A stretch of 64,000 nt of DNA from Wurfbainia villosa (Eukaryota; Streptophyta; Magnoliopsida; Zingiberales; Zingiberaceae): the NCBI GenBank assembly GCA_025175895.1, contig CM045989.1:17105928-17169927 (forward strand), in the 5' to 3' direction. The notes beneath the pieces are model-generated. The model saw only the letters and a program-made list of their open reading frames with translations, was not told the origin of the DNA and made no database searches. Below are positions 22,356 through 32,850 of this stretch, one piece after another. Each line of letters opens with the position of its first letter. Position 1 is the stretch's first letter. A program made the translations under genes and the position numbers.

Positions 22356-25348
22356 TTATCGTATCAAGTGGTACTTGCGCTCTATGTATTTACTAACCTT
22401 ATGGACTCGTGGTTCCTTCGAGTTTGCAACTGCACCACTATTATCACAATAAATTGTGATAGTTCTGAGAAAACTAGGAATCACATCCAAGTCCATCAAG
22501 AAGTTCCTGAGCCACACAGCTTCTTTGGCCGCCTCAGAGGCTGCCACATACTCAACTTCCATGGGGGAGTCCGCCATGCATTTCTGCTTGACACTCTTCC
22601 ATAAAATGACTCCACCTCCCAAAGTAAACACAAACCTGAGGTAGACTTACTGTTATCCCTATCAGATTGGAAGTCAGAATCTGTGTAACCCACAGGGAGT
22701 AATTGGTCTACCTGGTAAACTAGCATATAATCCCTAGTCCTTCTCAGGAACTTCAATATATGCTTTACCGCAGTCCAATGTCCCTGTCTTGGATTACTCT
22801 GATATCTGCTGACCATGCCCACAACAAAGTAGATATCTGGTCTCGTACATAGCATCGCATACATGAGGCTTCCTACTGTCGAAGCATAAGGAACCGCCTT
22901 CATCTCCTCTATCTCCTCAGATGTTCTAGGACACATCTCCTTAGATAAAAAAACTCCATGCCTGAAAGGTAGAAAACCCTTCTTAGAGTTCTGCATGCTA
23001 AAACGATCCATAATCGTGTCTATATATGAAGCTTGGGATAAGCACAATATCTTTTTCTTGCGATCCCTTATAAGCTTGATCCCAAGGATGTGTCCCACCT
23101 CTCCCAAGTCCTTCATATCAAACTATTTGGACAATCATACCCTTACGTCCGATAACACCTTGATATTGTTGCCAATCAACAAAATGTCATCTACGTATAG
23201 TACAAGAAATACCACTATGTTTCCGTCACATCTCTTGTATACACAAGACTCATCCGGACTTTGAATAAATCCACAAGACTTGATTACTTCATCAAATCGG
23301 ATGTTCCAAGACCTCAAAGCTTGCTTCAATCCATAAATGGACCGATTAAGCTTACATACAAAATGATCTATGCCCTTCACAATGAATCCCTCTGGTTGCT
23401 TCATATAGATGTTTTCCTCAAGACTTCCATTAAGGAAAGTTGTCTTGACATCCATCTGCCACACCTCATAATCCATATAAGCTGCAATGCACAAGAGAAT
23501 TCAGATAGACTTAAGCATGGCCACCGGCGAAAAGGTCTCCTCATAATCGATACCCTCTTTCTGAGTATACCCCTTCGCAACAAGCCTCGCTTTGAAGGTC
23601 TCAACCTTCCCGTCTATTCCTCTCTTTCTTTTGTAGATCCACTTGCATCCAATGGTTTTTACACCCTCGGGTGGTTCTACTAGCTCCCAGACCTGATTTG
23701 AATCCATAGATTCAATCTCAGCATTCATTGCACTTTGCCAAGATACTGTATCTTTATCTTGGATTGCCTCATCATATGTCCAGGGATTAAGTTCATGTTC
23801 GCCAGGGACTAAATCAGAAGATTCTCCCAAGAACATGAATCTATCAGGTTGTCTAACAACCCTCCCACTACGACGAGGTATCACCTGTGTATCCTCTATG
23901 ACACACGGTGCAGTGACTTGTGGTATATCCTCTTGTACCGGTGGTACTGAAGAAGTGACTTCCCCTTTTAATTCCTCCAAAACAATTTTACTCTTGGGCT
24001 TGTGGCTCATCACATAGTCTTCCTCTAGAAATCTGGCATTCGTGCTAACGATCACCCTCTGATCTCTAGGACTATAAAACAAACCACCCTTCATTCCTCT
24101 AGGATAGCCAACGAACATGCGTACTTCTGTACGAGGTTCCAACTTTCCAGCATCTGCCTTCAACACATGTGCTGGACTCCCCGAAATTCGAATATGTCTT
24201 AGACTAGGCTTTCGCCCAGTCCACAATTTTGTGGGAGTAGAAGGCACTGATTTAGATGGAACCAAGTTCAGAATGTACATCGCCGTATCTAGAGCAAATC
24301 CCCAGAACGAATCTGGCAAATAAGAATAACTCATCATCGATCTAACCATCTCCATAAGAGTCCTATTCCTTCACTCTGCTACACCATTCTGCTGGAGTGT
24401 GCCAGGTGCAGACAATTGGGATTGAATCCCAACCTCTGATAAGTAATTCCTAAACTCTCCCAAGAGGTACTCGCCACCACGATCAGATCGTAGTGTCTTG
24501 ATACTTTTACCTTGACGTTTCTCCACATCATCCTTGAATTCTTTGAACTTGTCAAAGCATTCAGACTTGCGACACATCAAGTAAATGTATCCACATCTCG
24601 AATAATCATCTATAAAAGAGATGAAATACTCAAAACCACCTCTAGCCTGGATAGACATAGGACCACACAAATCAGAATTAACCAATTCTAACACATCTTT
24701 GGCTCTATACCCCTTGGCCTTAAAAGGCCTCTTGGTCATTTTACCCTCCAAGCAAGATTCGCAGGTTGGGAAATCTTCCACCACTAATGAACCCAGAGGT
24801 CCATCATCTATCAACCTTTGAATTATGCTTAGGTTAATATGACCAAGCCCAAGATGCCAAAGATATGTTTGGTTCATCTTCGAAAGTTCTTTTCTCTTAT
24901 TGGAATTAGAAGATGAGTTATTAACTTCTATTTGCATCGTGGGAGCTTTTGGTTCAAATGTGTATAGATTTCCTATCAATGCACCCGAACAGATAATGTT
25001 CCTATTCCTTTTTATAACATCTCTATCATTAAAAGAAATAGAATATCCATCCATAAATAATTTAGAAACCGAAATTAAATTCTTTCTAAATAAAGGTACA
25101 TAAAGGCAATTTTTAAGAAACAAAACTTTATTTTTCTCAAAAGACAAATAAACATCTCCCACTGCAACAGCCGCCATCTTTGTGGCATTGCCCAAGTAAA
25201 CGGTAATCTTCCCTTTAGCTAATCATCGGGTTTCCTGAAACCCCTGTAAAGTATTGCAGACATGATCAGAGGCTCCCGTATCTACACACCAGGTGCCGGT
25301 AGATAACACCGCTAACCATGTTTCAACGACTAGACCAAAGGATATACC
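22356..25348 (-). pseudogene. pol: Broken C pol: protease, integrase, RT, RNase H
   Basis: Minus-strand order: protease with TWCVDTGASDHVCN (near 25250-25290); GAG-pre-integrase and integrase core (25195-24371) with YLWHLGLGHINLS, CESCLEGKMTKRPF, NSDLCGPM, FIDDYSR and RSDRGGEYL; integrase C-terminus and RT start (24355-23501); RT fingers and palm (23494-23135) with DVKTTFLNG and YVDD at 23186-23197; RT end and RNase H (23116-22356) with MKDLGEVGHILGIK, RPDIYFVVG and YCDNSGAVA. Breaks include a frame change near 25200, a stop at 24371-24373, a stop at 23498-23500, two stops near 23117-23135 and a shift near 22560. No active polyprotein can be made. Confidence 0.9.
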
Positions 25349-25939
25349 TCTTGGTGCAATCGGCCCAGGTTGACTCGAGTTTGACTCGAGTAGTACCTTG
25401 ATGATATTTTGATGATAGAAAAACTCATGACATGGGATTGTCATGGGAAAGTCCAACATGGGGTTGGCATGGAAAATCCAAGCATGGAGCTTGGTGTGGA
25501 AGTCCAAGGGGGAAGCCTTGGCATGGGAAAGTCCAAAGCATTGCGAAGCCATGCGCTTGGTGCTTGGCATGGGAAATCCAAAGCATTGCGAAGCCGTGCG
25601 CTTGGTGCATTTGGGAAGTCTTGAGGACTTGGTAAGTTCACTAGGCTCGGGGTCCTTGAGTCGGTGAAGGATGGCATTGCGAAGCCGTGCGCTTGGTGCA
25701 TCCGAGGGACCGCCGGACGGGGAGCGAATGGAGTGAGCCCAAAGGGAAGCATACTTCTAGGGCATGAGACGCGAAGGATGACGTTCCGAAGCCGTGCGCT
25801 TGGCGCATCCGAGGGACATAGGCCGAGGGAAGAGAGCTTCGGTGGGGAACTCCATGAGGGATAAGGTGGACTTGGCCAAGTGGCTAAGACTGAGTGTCGG
25901 AGGCTCAAACATCGTTATGTTTGAGGTTTTAGCCGACAT

Positions 25940-26209
25940 CAGTCGACTGGCATAGGTGCCAGTCGACTGCTCTAGGTCGTATGGGTTCGACCAGTGTTTG
26001 ACTGAACCAAGTCTGGCTGATCAGTCGACTGCCGAGGGAGGGCAGTCGACTGTTGGGAAGATCAGTCGACTGACGTGCACGGGCCGCGAGAATGGGTCGA
26101 GCTTCAATCGACTAATGTGTGATCCGTTGGAACTTAACCAACGTGGATCTGGCCGTTGTGAGACAACGGCTACGGGATCAGTCAACTGATGGTCACGATC
26201 AGTCGACTG
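25940..26209 (+). promoter_or_regulatory. Palindrome cluster CAGTCGACTG in D U3
   Basis: Six exact copies lie in 270 bases, the last ending about 30 bases before the TATA box. The site is a perfect 10-bp inverted repeat with a central SalI-type GTCGAC. A role as transcription-factor binding site is inference. Confidence 0.55.
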
Positions 26210-26237
26210 ATGGGCGCGAAAACAGCTTGATGCAGGT

Positions 26238-26244
26238 TATAAAA
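26238..26244 (+). promoter_or_regulatory. D 5' LTR TATA box
   Basis: TATAAAA in GGTTATAAAAGGAGCA; conserved at 30910-30916 in the other LTR. Confidence 0.65.
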
Positions 26245-26724
26245 GGAGCACGAGTTGGAGAATTTCGCCAAGGCTTTTGAGGTGACTTTGGAGGGGAATT
26301 GCTGTTGCATTCCAGACCTTCAAGAGCAAGCAAAAGCAAGCAACAAGAAAGTGATCAAAAGCAATCGGTGTAAAAGTTCTCTTTTGTATTGTCTTTGTAT
26401 TTCTTGTTGTATTTCATTACTTAGTGTAATAGCTTGTGAGAGGTTTCTCCACCTCCAACGTGTAGTCGATAAGGAGTGTTGTTAGTGTCGTGCGCATAAC
26501 ACGAGCTCGTTGAGCTCACCTCGTGGAGTAGGAACCATTCGGTTCCAAACCACGTATATCTTGTGTTGTGTGATTGTGTATTGTTGTTAGTGTCATTTCT
26601 ATTGTTATTCCGCTGCGTATATTAACGACAATTGTAGGCAAGCACACGAGAACGAGCGAATTACGACATCCAACGTACGAGGGCTATTCACCCCCTCTAG
26701 CCGGCCAACCGATCTCCCAACAAG

Positions 26725-26737
26725 TGGTGTCAGAGCT
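26725..26737 (+). promoter_or_regulatory. D primer-binding site
   Basis: TGGTGTCAGAGCT follows the LTR by two bases. It is an initiator-Met tRNA match with A to G at the fifth position. Confidence 0.8.
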
Positions 26738-26779
26738 GAGGTCGCTCTTCAAGGACTAACCGCCGTGAGAGCACTACAA

Positions 26780-28357
26780 ATGGCCGGCTTCATCCATCCA
26801 CCGAAATTCGATGGAGATTTTGCTTGGTGGAGGAAACGGATGGAGGTATACCTAGAAACCGATTTTGATTTTATGATTATTATAGAAAACGGTTTTGAAA
26901 TGCCTAGGGACAAGTACAACAAGCCAATTGAGAAGTCAAAATGGACCCAAGACCAAATCAAAGACTTCAAGACAAATCTCAAGGTAATCAAGTTGATTAG
27001 TGATTTGTTACCTAACACTATTTGGTCTAGATTGGGTGATTATAGGGATGCAAGGGAATTATGGAATAAGGTAATGAAATTCCAAGAAAATTCCCAATCG
27101 GCACAAGAAGAGGAGAATGCCGAAGAAGAACCCACAACATTTGAAGATGCTGATGACTTGGTGGAGACCTCCACCTCTAGCATTGAGGGGGAGGAGAGGC
27201 AATCTTCCATCCCGGAGCAAGAACAAGAAGCATCCACATTCGGGAGAAGTGAAGATCGGGAAGAGGCCTCCACCACCTCCCTAGGTAACTCAAGTGTTAT
27301 TATTTTAAATAAAAATCACATAATATGCTTTGAGTGTAGGGAGAAAGGGCATTATAAGAGCAAATGCCCTAAATTGGCTAAGAAGAAGGCATCGACACCA
27401 AAAGTCAACCCAAAGTCAAACGATGCCGGTGTTCCCAAAATCAAGAGCAAAGAGCACATTGTGTGCTTCAAATGCAATCAAAAGGGACACTACCGAAGCC
27501 AATGCCCTAGGGGGAGGAAGAAAGGGCAAGAAGGTGCAACTCATATAGGGGGAGCTCCTAAAGCTAACCCTAAGGTAAATTTACTTAATGCACCTTTAAT
27601 TCCTAAAGTCAAAAAGCATGCTAAAAATTATTTTAGCTCTCTTGCAATTATAAATGAAAAGCATGCTAGGAGAAATGATAAGATTTATTTCTTAGGTGCC
27701 AAGCATGTTAGTTTCTCTAAGGACAAACCTAGGACTCAAAACACTAGACCTATTTTACCAAAAGAGTCCATTAGGAGAGTTGAAAACCATCTAGGCATTA
27801 ACCCTAAGAAGGGTAGACACATGCCTAAGAAGAAGAACATTCCTCAAAAATCTAATGAAAATTCAAAATTGAGGAAATTAGAGCTAGAGAACCAAGCCTT
27901 GAGGTCAAGGCTAGAAAAATTGGAGAAGACCCTAGCAATAATATCAAACTCGGTTAAGGGGTCTAATGCACAAAAGTCAAGACCTAGGAAACAAGAAACA
28001 TCTAAGGGCAAGAAGGGTTTGGGTCACAAACCTATGTCCTACCATAATGTTCCATTTAATTATGGAACCACATCTAGGTCTAGGAAAACTAAGGCTAATA
28101 GGGAAGTCATCCCTAAGTCTAGCCATGGTATGTGTTTAGTGGCTAACACCTCAAAGAAATCAAATGTAGCCACTAAGAAGGTCAATGGAGGAGTCACCTC
28201 TAGAGTTGACCTAGGAAAGACCCAAAAGACTATGGCTTCAAAGCCTAAAAGGGTCATTAGGAAGGTATCAAGGGAATTTATCCCTAGGGAATACCTTGTT
28301 AACCCAAGGAGCTCCAATAGATATTGGGTTCCTAAAAGCGTGATCGATTCACGCTAA
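26780..28357 (+). CDS. gag: Retrotransposon Gag, intact, 525 aa, two zinc knuckles
   Basis: I start at ATGGCCGGC (26780), because MAGFIHPPKFDGDFAWWRKRM matches the N-termini of H1 and H2; an upstream in-frame GTG is not a likely start. Gag would package the element RNA. Residues 1-100 match H1 Gag up to ELWNKVMKF. After that the second half of the UBN2 region is missing and a Glu/Ser-rich stretch (104-170) takes its place. Two CX2CX4HX4C knuckles follow (C183, C186, H191, C196 and C229, C232, H237, C242), where H1 has one. A basic region and a coiled-coil-like segment near 370-400 (RKLELENQALRSRLEKLE) precede the shared tail FIPREYLVNP...YWVPKS. The stop TAA ends the frame with no pol behind it. 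Confidence 0.85.
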   Translation: MAGFIHPPKFDGDFAWWRKRMEVYLETDFDFMIIIENGFEMPRDKYNKPIEKSKWTQDQIKDFKTNLKVIKLISDLLPNTIWSRLGDYRDARELWNKVMKFQENSQSAQEEENAEEEPTTFEDADDLVETSTSSIEGEERQSSIPEQEQEASTFGRSEDREEASTTSLGNSSVIILNKNHIICFECREKGHYKSKCPKLAKKKASTPKVNPKSNDAGVPKIKSKEHIVCFKCNQKGHYRSQCPRGRKKGQEGATHIGGAPKANPKVNLLNAPLIPKVKKHAKNYFSSLAIINEKHARRNDKIYFLGAKHVSFSKDKPRTQNTRPILPKESIRRVENHLGINPKKGRHMPKKKNIPQKSNENSKLRKLELENQALRSRLEKLEKTLAIISNSVKGSNAQKSRPRKQETSKGKKGLGHKPMSYHNVPFNYGTTSRSRKTKANREVIPKSSHGMCLVANTSKKSNVATKKVNGGVTSRVDLGKTQKTMASKPKRVIRKVSREFIPREYLVNPRSSNRYWVPKSVIDSR

Positions 28358-29904
28358 ATGGGTTAGGGTGTGTCAACCCTAAGTGGATGGGTGGTTAACC
28401 TAGCCATTGTGAGTTGACATATTAGGGTGTGCCAATATGGTTTGAGAAGTTTAAAAATGATTTAAATTGGCACAATTAGGTCATAGAGGTCGTGGTGTGC
28501 TATTTTGGGTTTTTGGCACACTAAGGAAATAATGGCATTAAGGCAAAATGAATTTAATCCCTAGAAATGGCAAATTGATTTTAACACTTAGGTATTTTAT
28601 ACCTTAGTATATTTTTCTTGCCATGCTTTATTTGCCTTGCCACGTCATGACATCATTTTCATTTTCATCTATAAAAATGTCATGATCATGTTTAGATGTC
28701 ATGTATGCTTAGGTTTCATTCACATGCCATGACATCATGATATTGGCATATGTCTTTATCTATATCATATCTATGCAATAATCATATCATGCATGAATTA
28801 AAATGGAGTTAAGGACTATGGCATAATTTGAAAGGAATCAAATAATGTTGCCTAGAAATATGCATGAAAACATAAACAAAACAAAACCCACATCTCACAA
28901 AAATTTGACTTGTATGTGTTTTACACATCTAGATATTGGTGAGATGTTTAGGAAAAAGAAAATAAAGGTTTGAAAAACTTTTTGAAAAACCTTGGTGAAG
29001 CCTATCTTTTGATAGTTATCACCATTGAATGGGATGATACAAAGATGGCTCTTTATTGAAGCTTTTCTTAAATTTTGAACTTTGTATCAATCTCCTAATT
29101 TAGTGGGTAAAATAATTTTCCAATATTTTTCACCCATAGTGCTTAGGATAAGTATTATACGTATGCATTTTCAAGATTTTTAAACTTACGTATATTTACT
29201 TATGGATTTTGAAAATCCATTTTCTGAAATTGAAAATCAGAATCACGGATCGATCCGCCTATAATGGCAATGACTAATGGTAAGTCCAATGATCGGTATC
29301 CGACGAGTCGATCCGCACAGGCTGATTTCGGGTAAACTTGATAGTTAGGCCCATGTTTAGCCATGTTTTGGTCCCCTAACCACTCCTAACCCTAGGATAT
29401 GCTTGGGAGAGCATTAGAGAGGGTGGAAATCCATTGGATATGGATTAGGAGTTGGGTTGAGGGTGAGTATCAATTTTAAGGTGGATGAGAGTTCATTGTT
29501 GAACTTTGCCTTAATTTTGATTTGGTTAATGTTCCTATTGGCTTAGGGACTCTCCAAGGACATTGTTGGTGCAATGGTCAAGGGGGAGCAAGCCTCTAGG
29601 GGGAGGTATCCATCATGGGAAGATGGATGTGTATTTCCTCATGGGAGGAAAATTGGGTTGCCTCTCTTTAAGTGATATGGGATCACTAGAAAGATGGTAG
29701 GCATGTGTTCCTCCAAGGGAGAGATTGTAAGATCTCATTGGGATATGAGACATTCATACCCTTGGGGAGGACCTTTTTGATGTAATGTCAAAAAGGGGGA
29801 GAAGTTACCAAGTTACTAATTAGGGTTCGTTGGAATTCTCATTGGGATATGAGAATTGCCAATATGGGAGAATTGGTAGACTTGAGATGGTAGTTTTGTC
29901 AATC
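28358..29904 (+). other. D non-coding spacer
   Basis: It is AT-rich with no supported frame. It contains the stem-loop with arms CATCTCAC (28891-28898) and GTGAGATG (28939-28946), a GATGATACAAA block near 29034 shared with H1 and H2, and near 29240-29330 the CAATGATCGG-type motifs that occupy the place of the palindromes in H2. Confidence 0.6.
28891..28946 (+). other. Conserved stem-loop in D spacer
   Basis: There is a perfect 8-bp inverted repeat around a 40-base loop. Its counterparts are at 1189-1242 and 7159-7212. Confidence 0.55.
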
Positions 29905-29921
29905 ATCAAAAAGGGGGAGAT
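29905..29921 (+). promoter_or_regulatory. D polypurine tract
   Basis: ATCAAAAAGGGGGAGAT lies beside the 3' LTR and is identical to the core of the H1 tract. Confidence 0.85.
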
Positions 29922-31329
29922 TGTTGGTGCAATCGGCCCAGGTTGACTCGAGTTTGACTCGAGCAGTACCTTGATGATATTTTGATGATAGACAAAACTC
30001 ATGACATGGGATTGTCATGGGAAAGTCCAACATGGGGTTGGCATGGAAAATCCAAGCATGGAGCTTGGTGTGGAAGTCCAAGGGGGAAGCCTTGGCATGG
30101 GAAAGTCCAAAGCATTGCGAAGCCGTGCGCTTGGTGCTTGGCATGGGAAATCCAAAGCATTGTGAAGCCGTGCGCTTGGTGCTTGGTGAGAAATGCATTG
30201 CGAAGCTATGCGCTTGGTGCATTTGGGAAGTCTTGAGGACTTGGTAAGTTCACTAGGCTCGGGGTCCTTGAGTCGGTGAAGGATGGCATTGCGAAGCCGT
30301 GCGCTTGGTGCATCCGAGGGATCGCCGGACAGGGAGCGAATGGAGTGAGCCCAAAGGGAAGCATACTTCTAGGGCATGAGACACGAAGGATGGCGTTGCG
30401 AAGCCGTGCGCTTGGCGCATCCGAGGGACGTAGGCCGAGGGAAGAGAGCTTCGGTGGGGAACTCCATGAGGGATAAGGTGGACTTGGCCAAGTGGCTAAG
30501 ACTGAGTGTTGGAGGTTCAAACATCGTTATGTTTGAGGTTTTAGCCGACATCAGTCAACTGGCATAGGTGACATGCGACTGCTCTAGGTCGTATGGGTTC
30601 GACCGGTTCGATCAACTAAGTCTGCCGATGAGTTGATCGCCGAGGGAGGGCAATGATCGTTGAAGATCACGACCGCCGAGGGATGGCAATGATCGATGAC
30701 ACCGCGGCACGGCAAATGGAGTCGAGCTTGCCAAAGACTCGATCGATGGTTGATCGGGCCGATCGATGGGTGCCATCAGTCGACTGATGTGTGATCCGTT
30801 GGAACTTAACCAACGTGGATCTGGCCGTTGTGAGACAACGGCTACGGGATCAGTCGACTGATGGTCACGATCAGTCGACTGATGGGCGCGAACACAGCTT
30901 GATGTAGGTTATAAAAGGAGCACAAGTTGGAGGATTTCGTCAAAGCTTTTGAGGTGACTTTGGAGGGGAATTGCTGTTGCATTCCAGACCTTCAAGAGCA
31001 AGCAATAGTAAGCAACAAGAAAGCGATCAAAAGCAATCGGTGTAAAAGTTCTCTTTTGTATTGTCTTTGTATTTCTTGTTGTATTTCATTACTTAGTGTA
31101 ATAGCTTGTGAGAGGTTTCTCCACCTCCGACGTGTAGTCGATAAGGAGTGTTGTTAGTGTCGTGCACATAACACGAGCTCGTTGAGCTCACCCCGTGGAG
31201 TAGGAACCATTCGGTTCCGAACCACGTATATCTTGTGTTGTGTGATTGTGTATTGTTGTTAGTGTCATTTCTATTGTTATTCCACTGCGTATATTAACGA
31301 CAATTGTAGACAAGCACACGAGAACGAGC
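29922..31329 (+). repeat. D 3' LTR, lacking its last 65 bp
   Basis: It starts TGTTGGTGCAATCGG and follows the 5' LTR to AGAACGAGC (31329, equivalent to 26657). CAGTCGACTG copies are at 30777, 30851 and 30872; several other sites present in the 5' LTR are replaced by CAATGATCG-type sequence (30600-30770). TATAAAA is at 30910-30916. Confidence 0.85.
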
Positions 31330-31790
31330 TAATCATTTACATAGCAATACGTAACCGGAAACAACAATACCTTTGTTTTGCTTTCGATTGGGATAATCCT
31401 TCTTCCAATGTCCATTCTGCTTGCAAGTGAAGCACTTGCCTTTCGGCTTCTTCACTTGTCCCTGAGATCCTCCCACTTAGCTTTGCTCCATCTTGTTTCT
31501 TCTTCTTTTTGCCTTTCGGCTTAGAAGTAGAAACCTTCTGAGCAACCATGGCCTGAGCCTGAGCAAGCCTTTCTGTTGACTGGAGAATGATATCAACCTG
31601 GGTTTCCCCATCGATCTCAGCTCCAAGGACTTCCAGCTCATTCGCAGGCTTAGGAGGACACTCTTCGAAGAGTACATACTTGTACTCCTCAGCAGTTAAG
31701 ACAATATCTAGATTTCTTTTTCCAATCAACATAATTATGTACAGTAAGTTTATTTTCCTTTATTATTATAGCAAGTGGACTGAAAGTCAT
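31330..31790 (-). pseudogene. gag: Broken C gag fragment
   Basis: On the minus strand it starts with ATG at 31790. The N-terminus has the copia signature KENKLTVHNYVDW and, after a one-base shift near 31720, RNLDIVLTAEEYKYVL. A basic stretch (KPKGKKKKKQ) and, in another frame, a knuckle CFTCKQNGHWKKDYP follow; the last cysteine is tyrosine. The UBN2 middle is missing. It is separated from protease by the D insertion. Confidence 0.75.
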
Positions 31791-32831
31791 TTTTGAAAAT
31801 CCTAAGAATCACATAGATCAATACTTTAGATTTCAAAAAATTATTGATTCCTCAAACAATAAAATTTTAAAATCAACCAACACCTCAAAACACCGAGAAT
31901 ATCGTATGCCATGATCGTGTGGACGTATACGAATTCTACATTTGTAAGAAGAGGTTTTACTCATTAATTTTACTATCTTGTCAACCTAACTTTTTGACAA
32001 ATAAAATTAATAGTTGGTTTCTCTTCGGCCCTACAAATAAAAGCAGTGACTCCAATGGGGAGGATACTCCTATTTACATCTAAGTGTTCACCATTACTCG
32101 ATACCAAGGAAATTATCTCGGGTTATGTGCCTTCCGATGGGGAAGTACACACGCTCCTAAATAATTTCCTATAGCCATATCCGACCCTGTGATCCGCAAA
32201 CAAACTCATCCGATGGGGAGGAAGGCACTCAGAGCCGATGCACAAGTTTGCTTGCATCACATGTCAAATCGTAATGGAGGTCGTGGGAATTTATAAAAAT
32301 ATCCCTCTCCCACTTAGTAATTTGAAATTGAGAAATTTTCTAGCCTACGACATGTATATCAAACAATAAGCAATAAATATGAAAAATAAATTATTTTCCA
32401 ACTATTATGGCTTTTGTCTTCAATATGTCTCCCGTCGCATCGCCATCTCGTCCGCTCCTCCTACGCCATGTACGAGTCATCCGGAGATCCGAGCCGAGAC
32501 CAAAAACTATTTTAATTTTCATCCATCGATCCTATACTCCACGAGGGAGTGTACATGAAATCTAGATCGAAAGTAAACTAAAATAGAAAGAGTGGATAAA
32601 CAATGCCGTATTTAATTTACAAAAAATTAAATACTAGCCTGGTCAACCCCGAGGATTCAACAAAATATACTATTACACACATACAATCACATACACACAT
32701 ATGGCCATAATAGTCAGATCTTATGCCTGCAACCAAAGAGTTAACCTATGCATATCCTACAATTATCCGGCACATATAATATATGAAAAATACATAAGAG
32801 TAACCGAATCCTAAACACACAAAATCGGAAA
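31791..32831 (-). other. C 5' leader with three related hairpins
   Basis: This is about 1 kb between PBS and gag with no supported frame. Three short hairpins share a CCGATGGGGA or CCAATGGGGA core on the plus strand: 32050-32062, 32131-32145 (CTTCC/GGAAG stem) and about 32208-32220. Confidence 0.5.
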
Positions 32832-32849
32832 CCGTGGCTCTGATACCAA
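32832..32849 (-). promoter_or_regulatory. C primer-binding site
   Basis: The minus strand reads TGGTATCAGAGCCACGG one base after the 5' LTR, a 17-base initiator-Met tRNA match. Confidence 0.9.
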
Positions 32850-32850
32850 T

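Larger units (their letters stand above)
25349..26722 (+). repeat. D 5' LTR
   Basis: It is 1374 bp. It starts TCTTGGTGCAATCGG (TG mutated to TC) and ends CCAACA. Six exact CAGTCGACTG copies (25940, 25960, 26022, 26043, 26063, 26200) precede a TATA box at 26238-26244. Confidence 0.85.
25349..31329 (+). mobile_element. D: gag-only element with intact gag, inserted in C
   Basis: A 5' LTR (25349-26722), PBS, open gag (26780-28357), spacer of 1.5 kb, PPT and 3' LTR (29922-31329) are present. The LTRs are very similar outside the palindrome region. The 3' LTR lacks its last 65 bases and no TSD is visible, so a deletion removed that boundary together with part of C between gag and protease. No pol genes are present. 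Confidence 0.85.

Noticed and set aside
25425..25908. Overlapping frames with HQAHGFAM-type repeats in D LTRs
   Set aside because: They result from a short internal repeat (GCGAAGCCGTGCGCTTGG) in the LTR read in several frames. The repeat also occurs in H1 and H2 LTRs as CAAGCGCA...CTTCGCAA.
26765..26779. Start of D gag at 26765
   Set aside because: That codon is GTG, not ATG. The homologous Gag proteins start at MAG, which is 26780 here.
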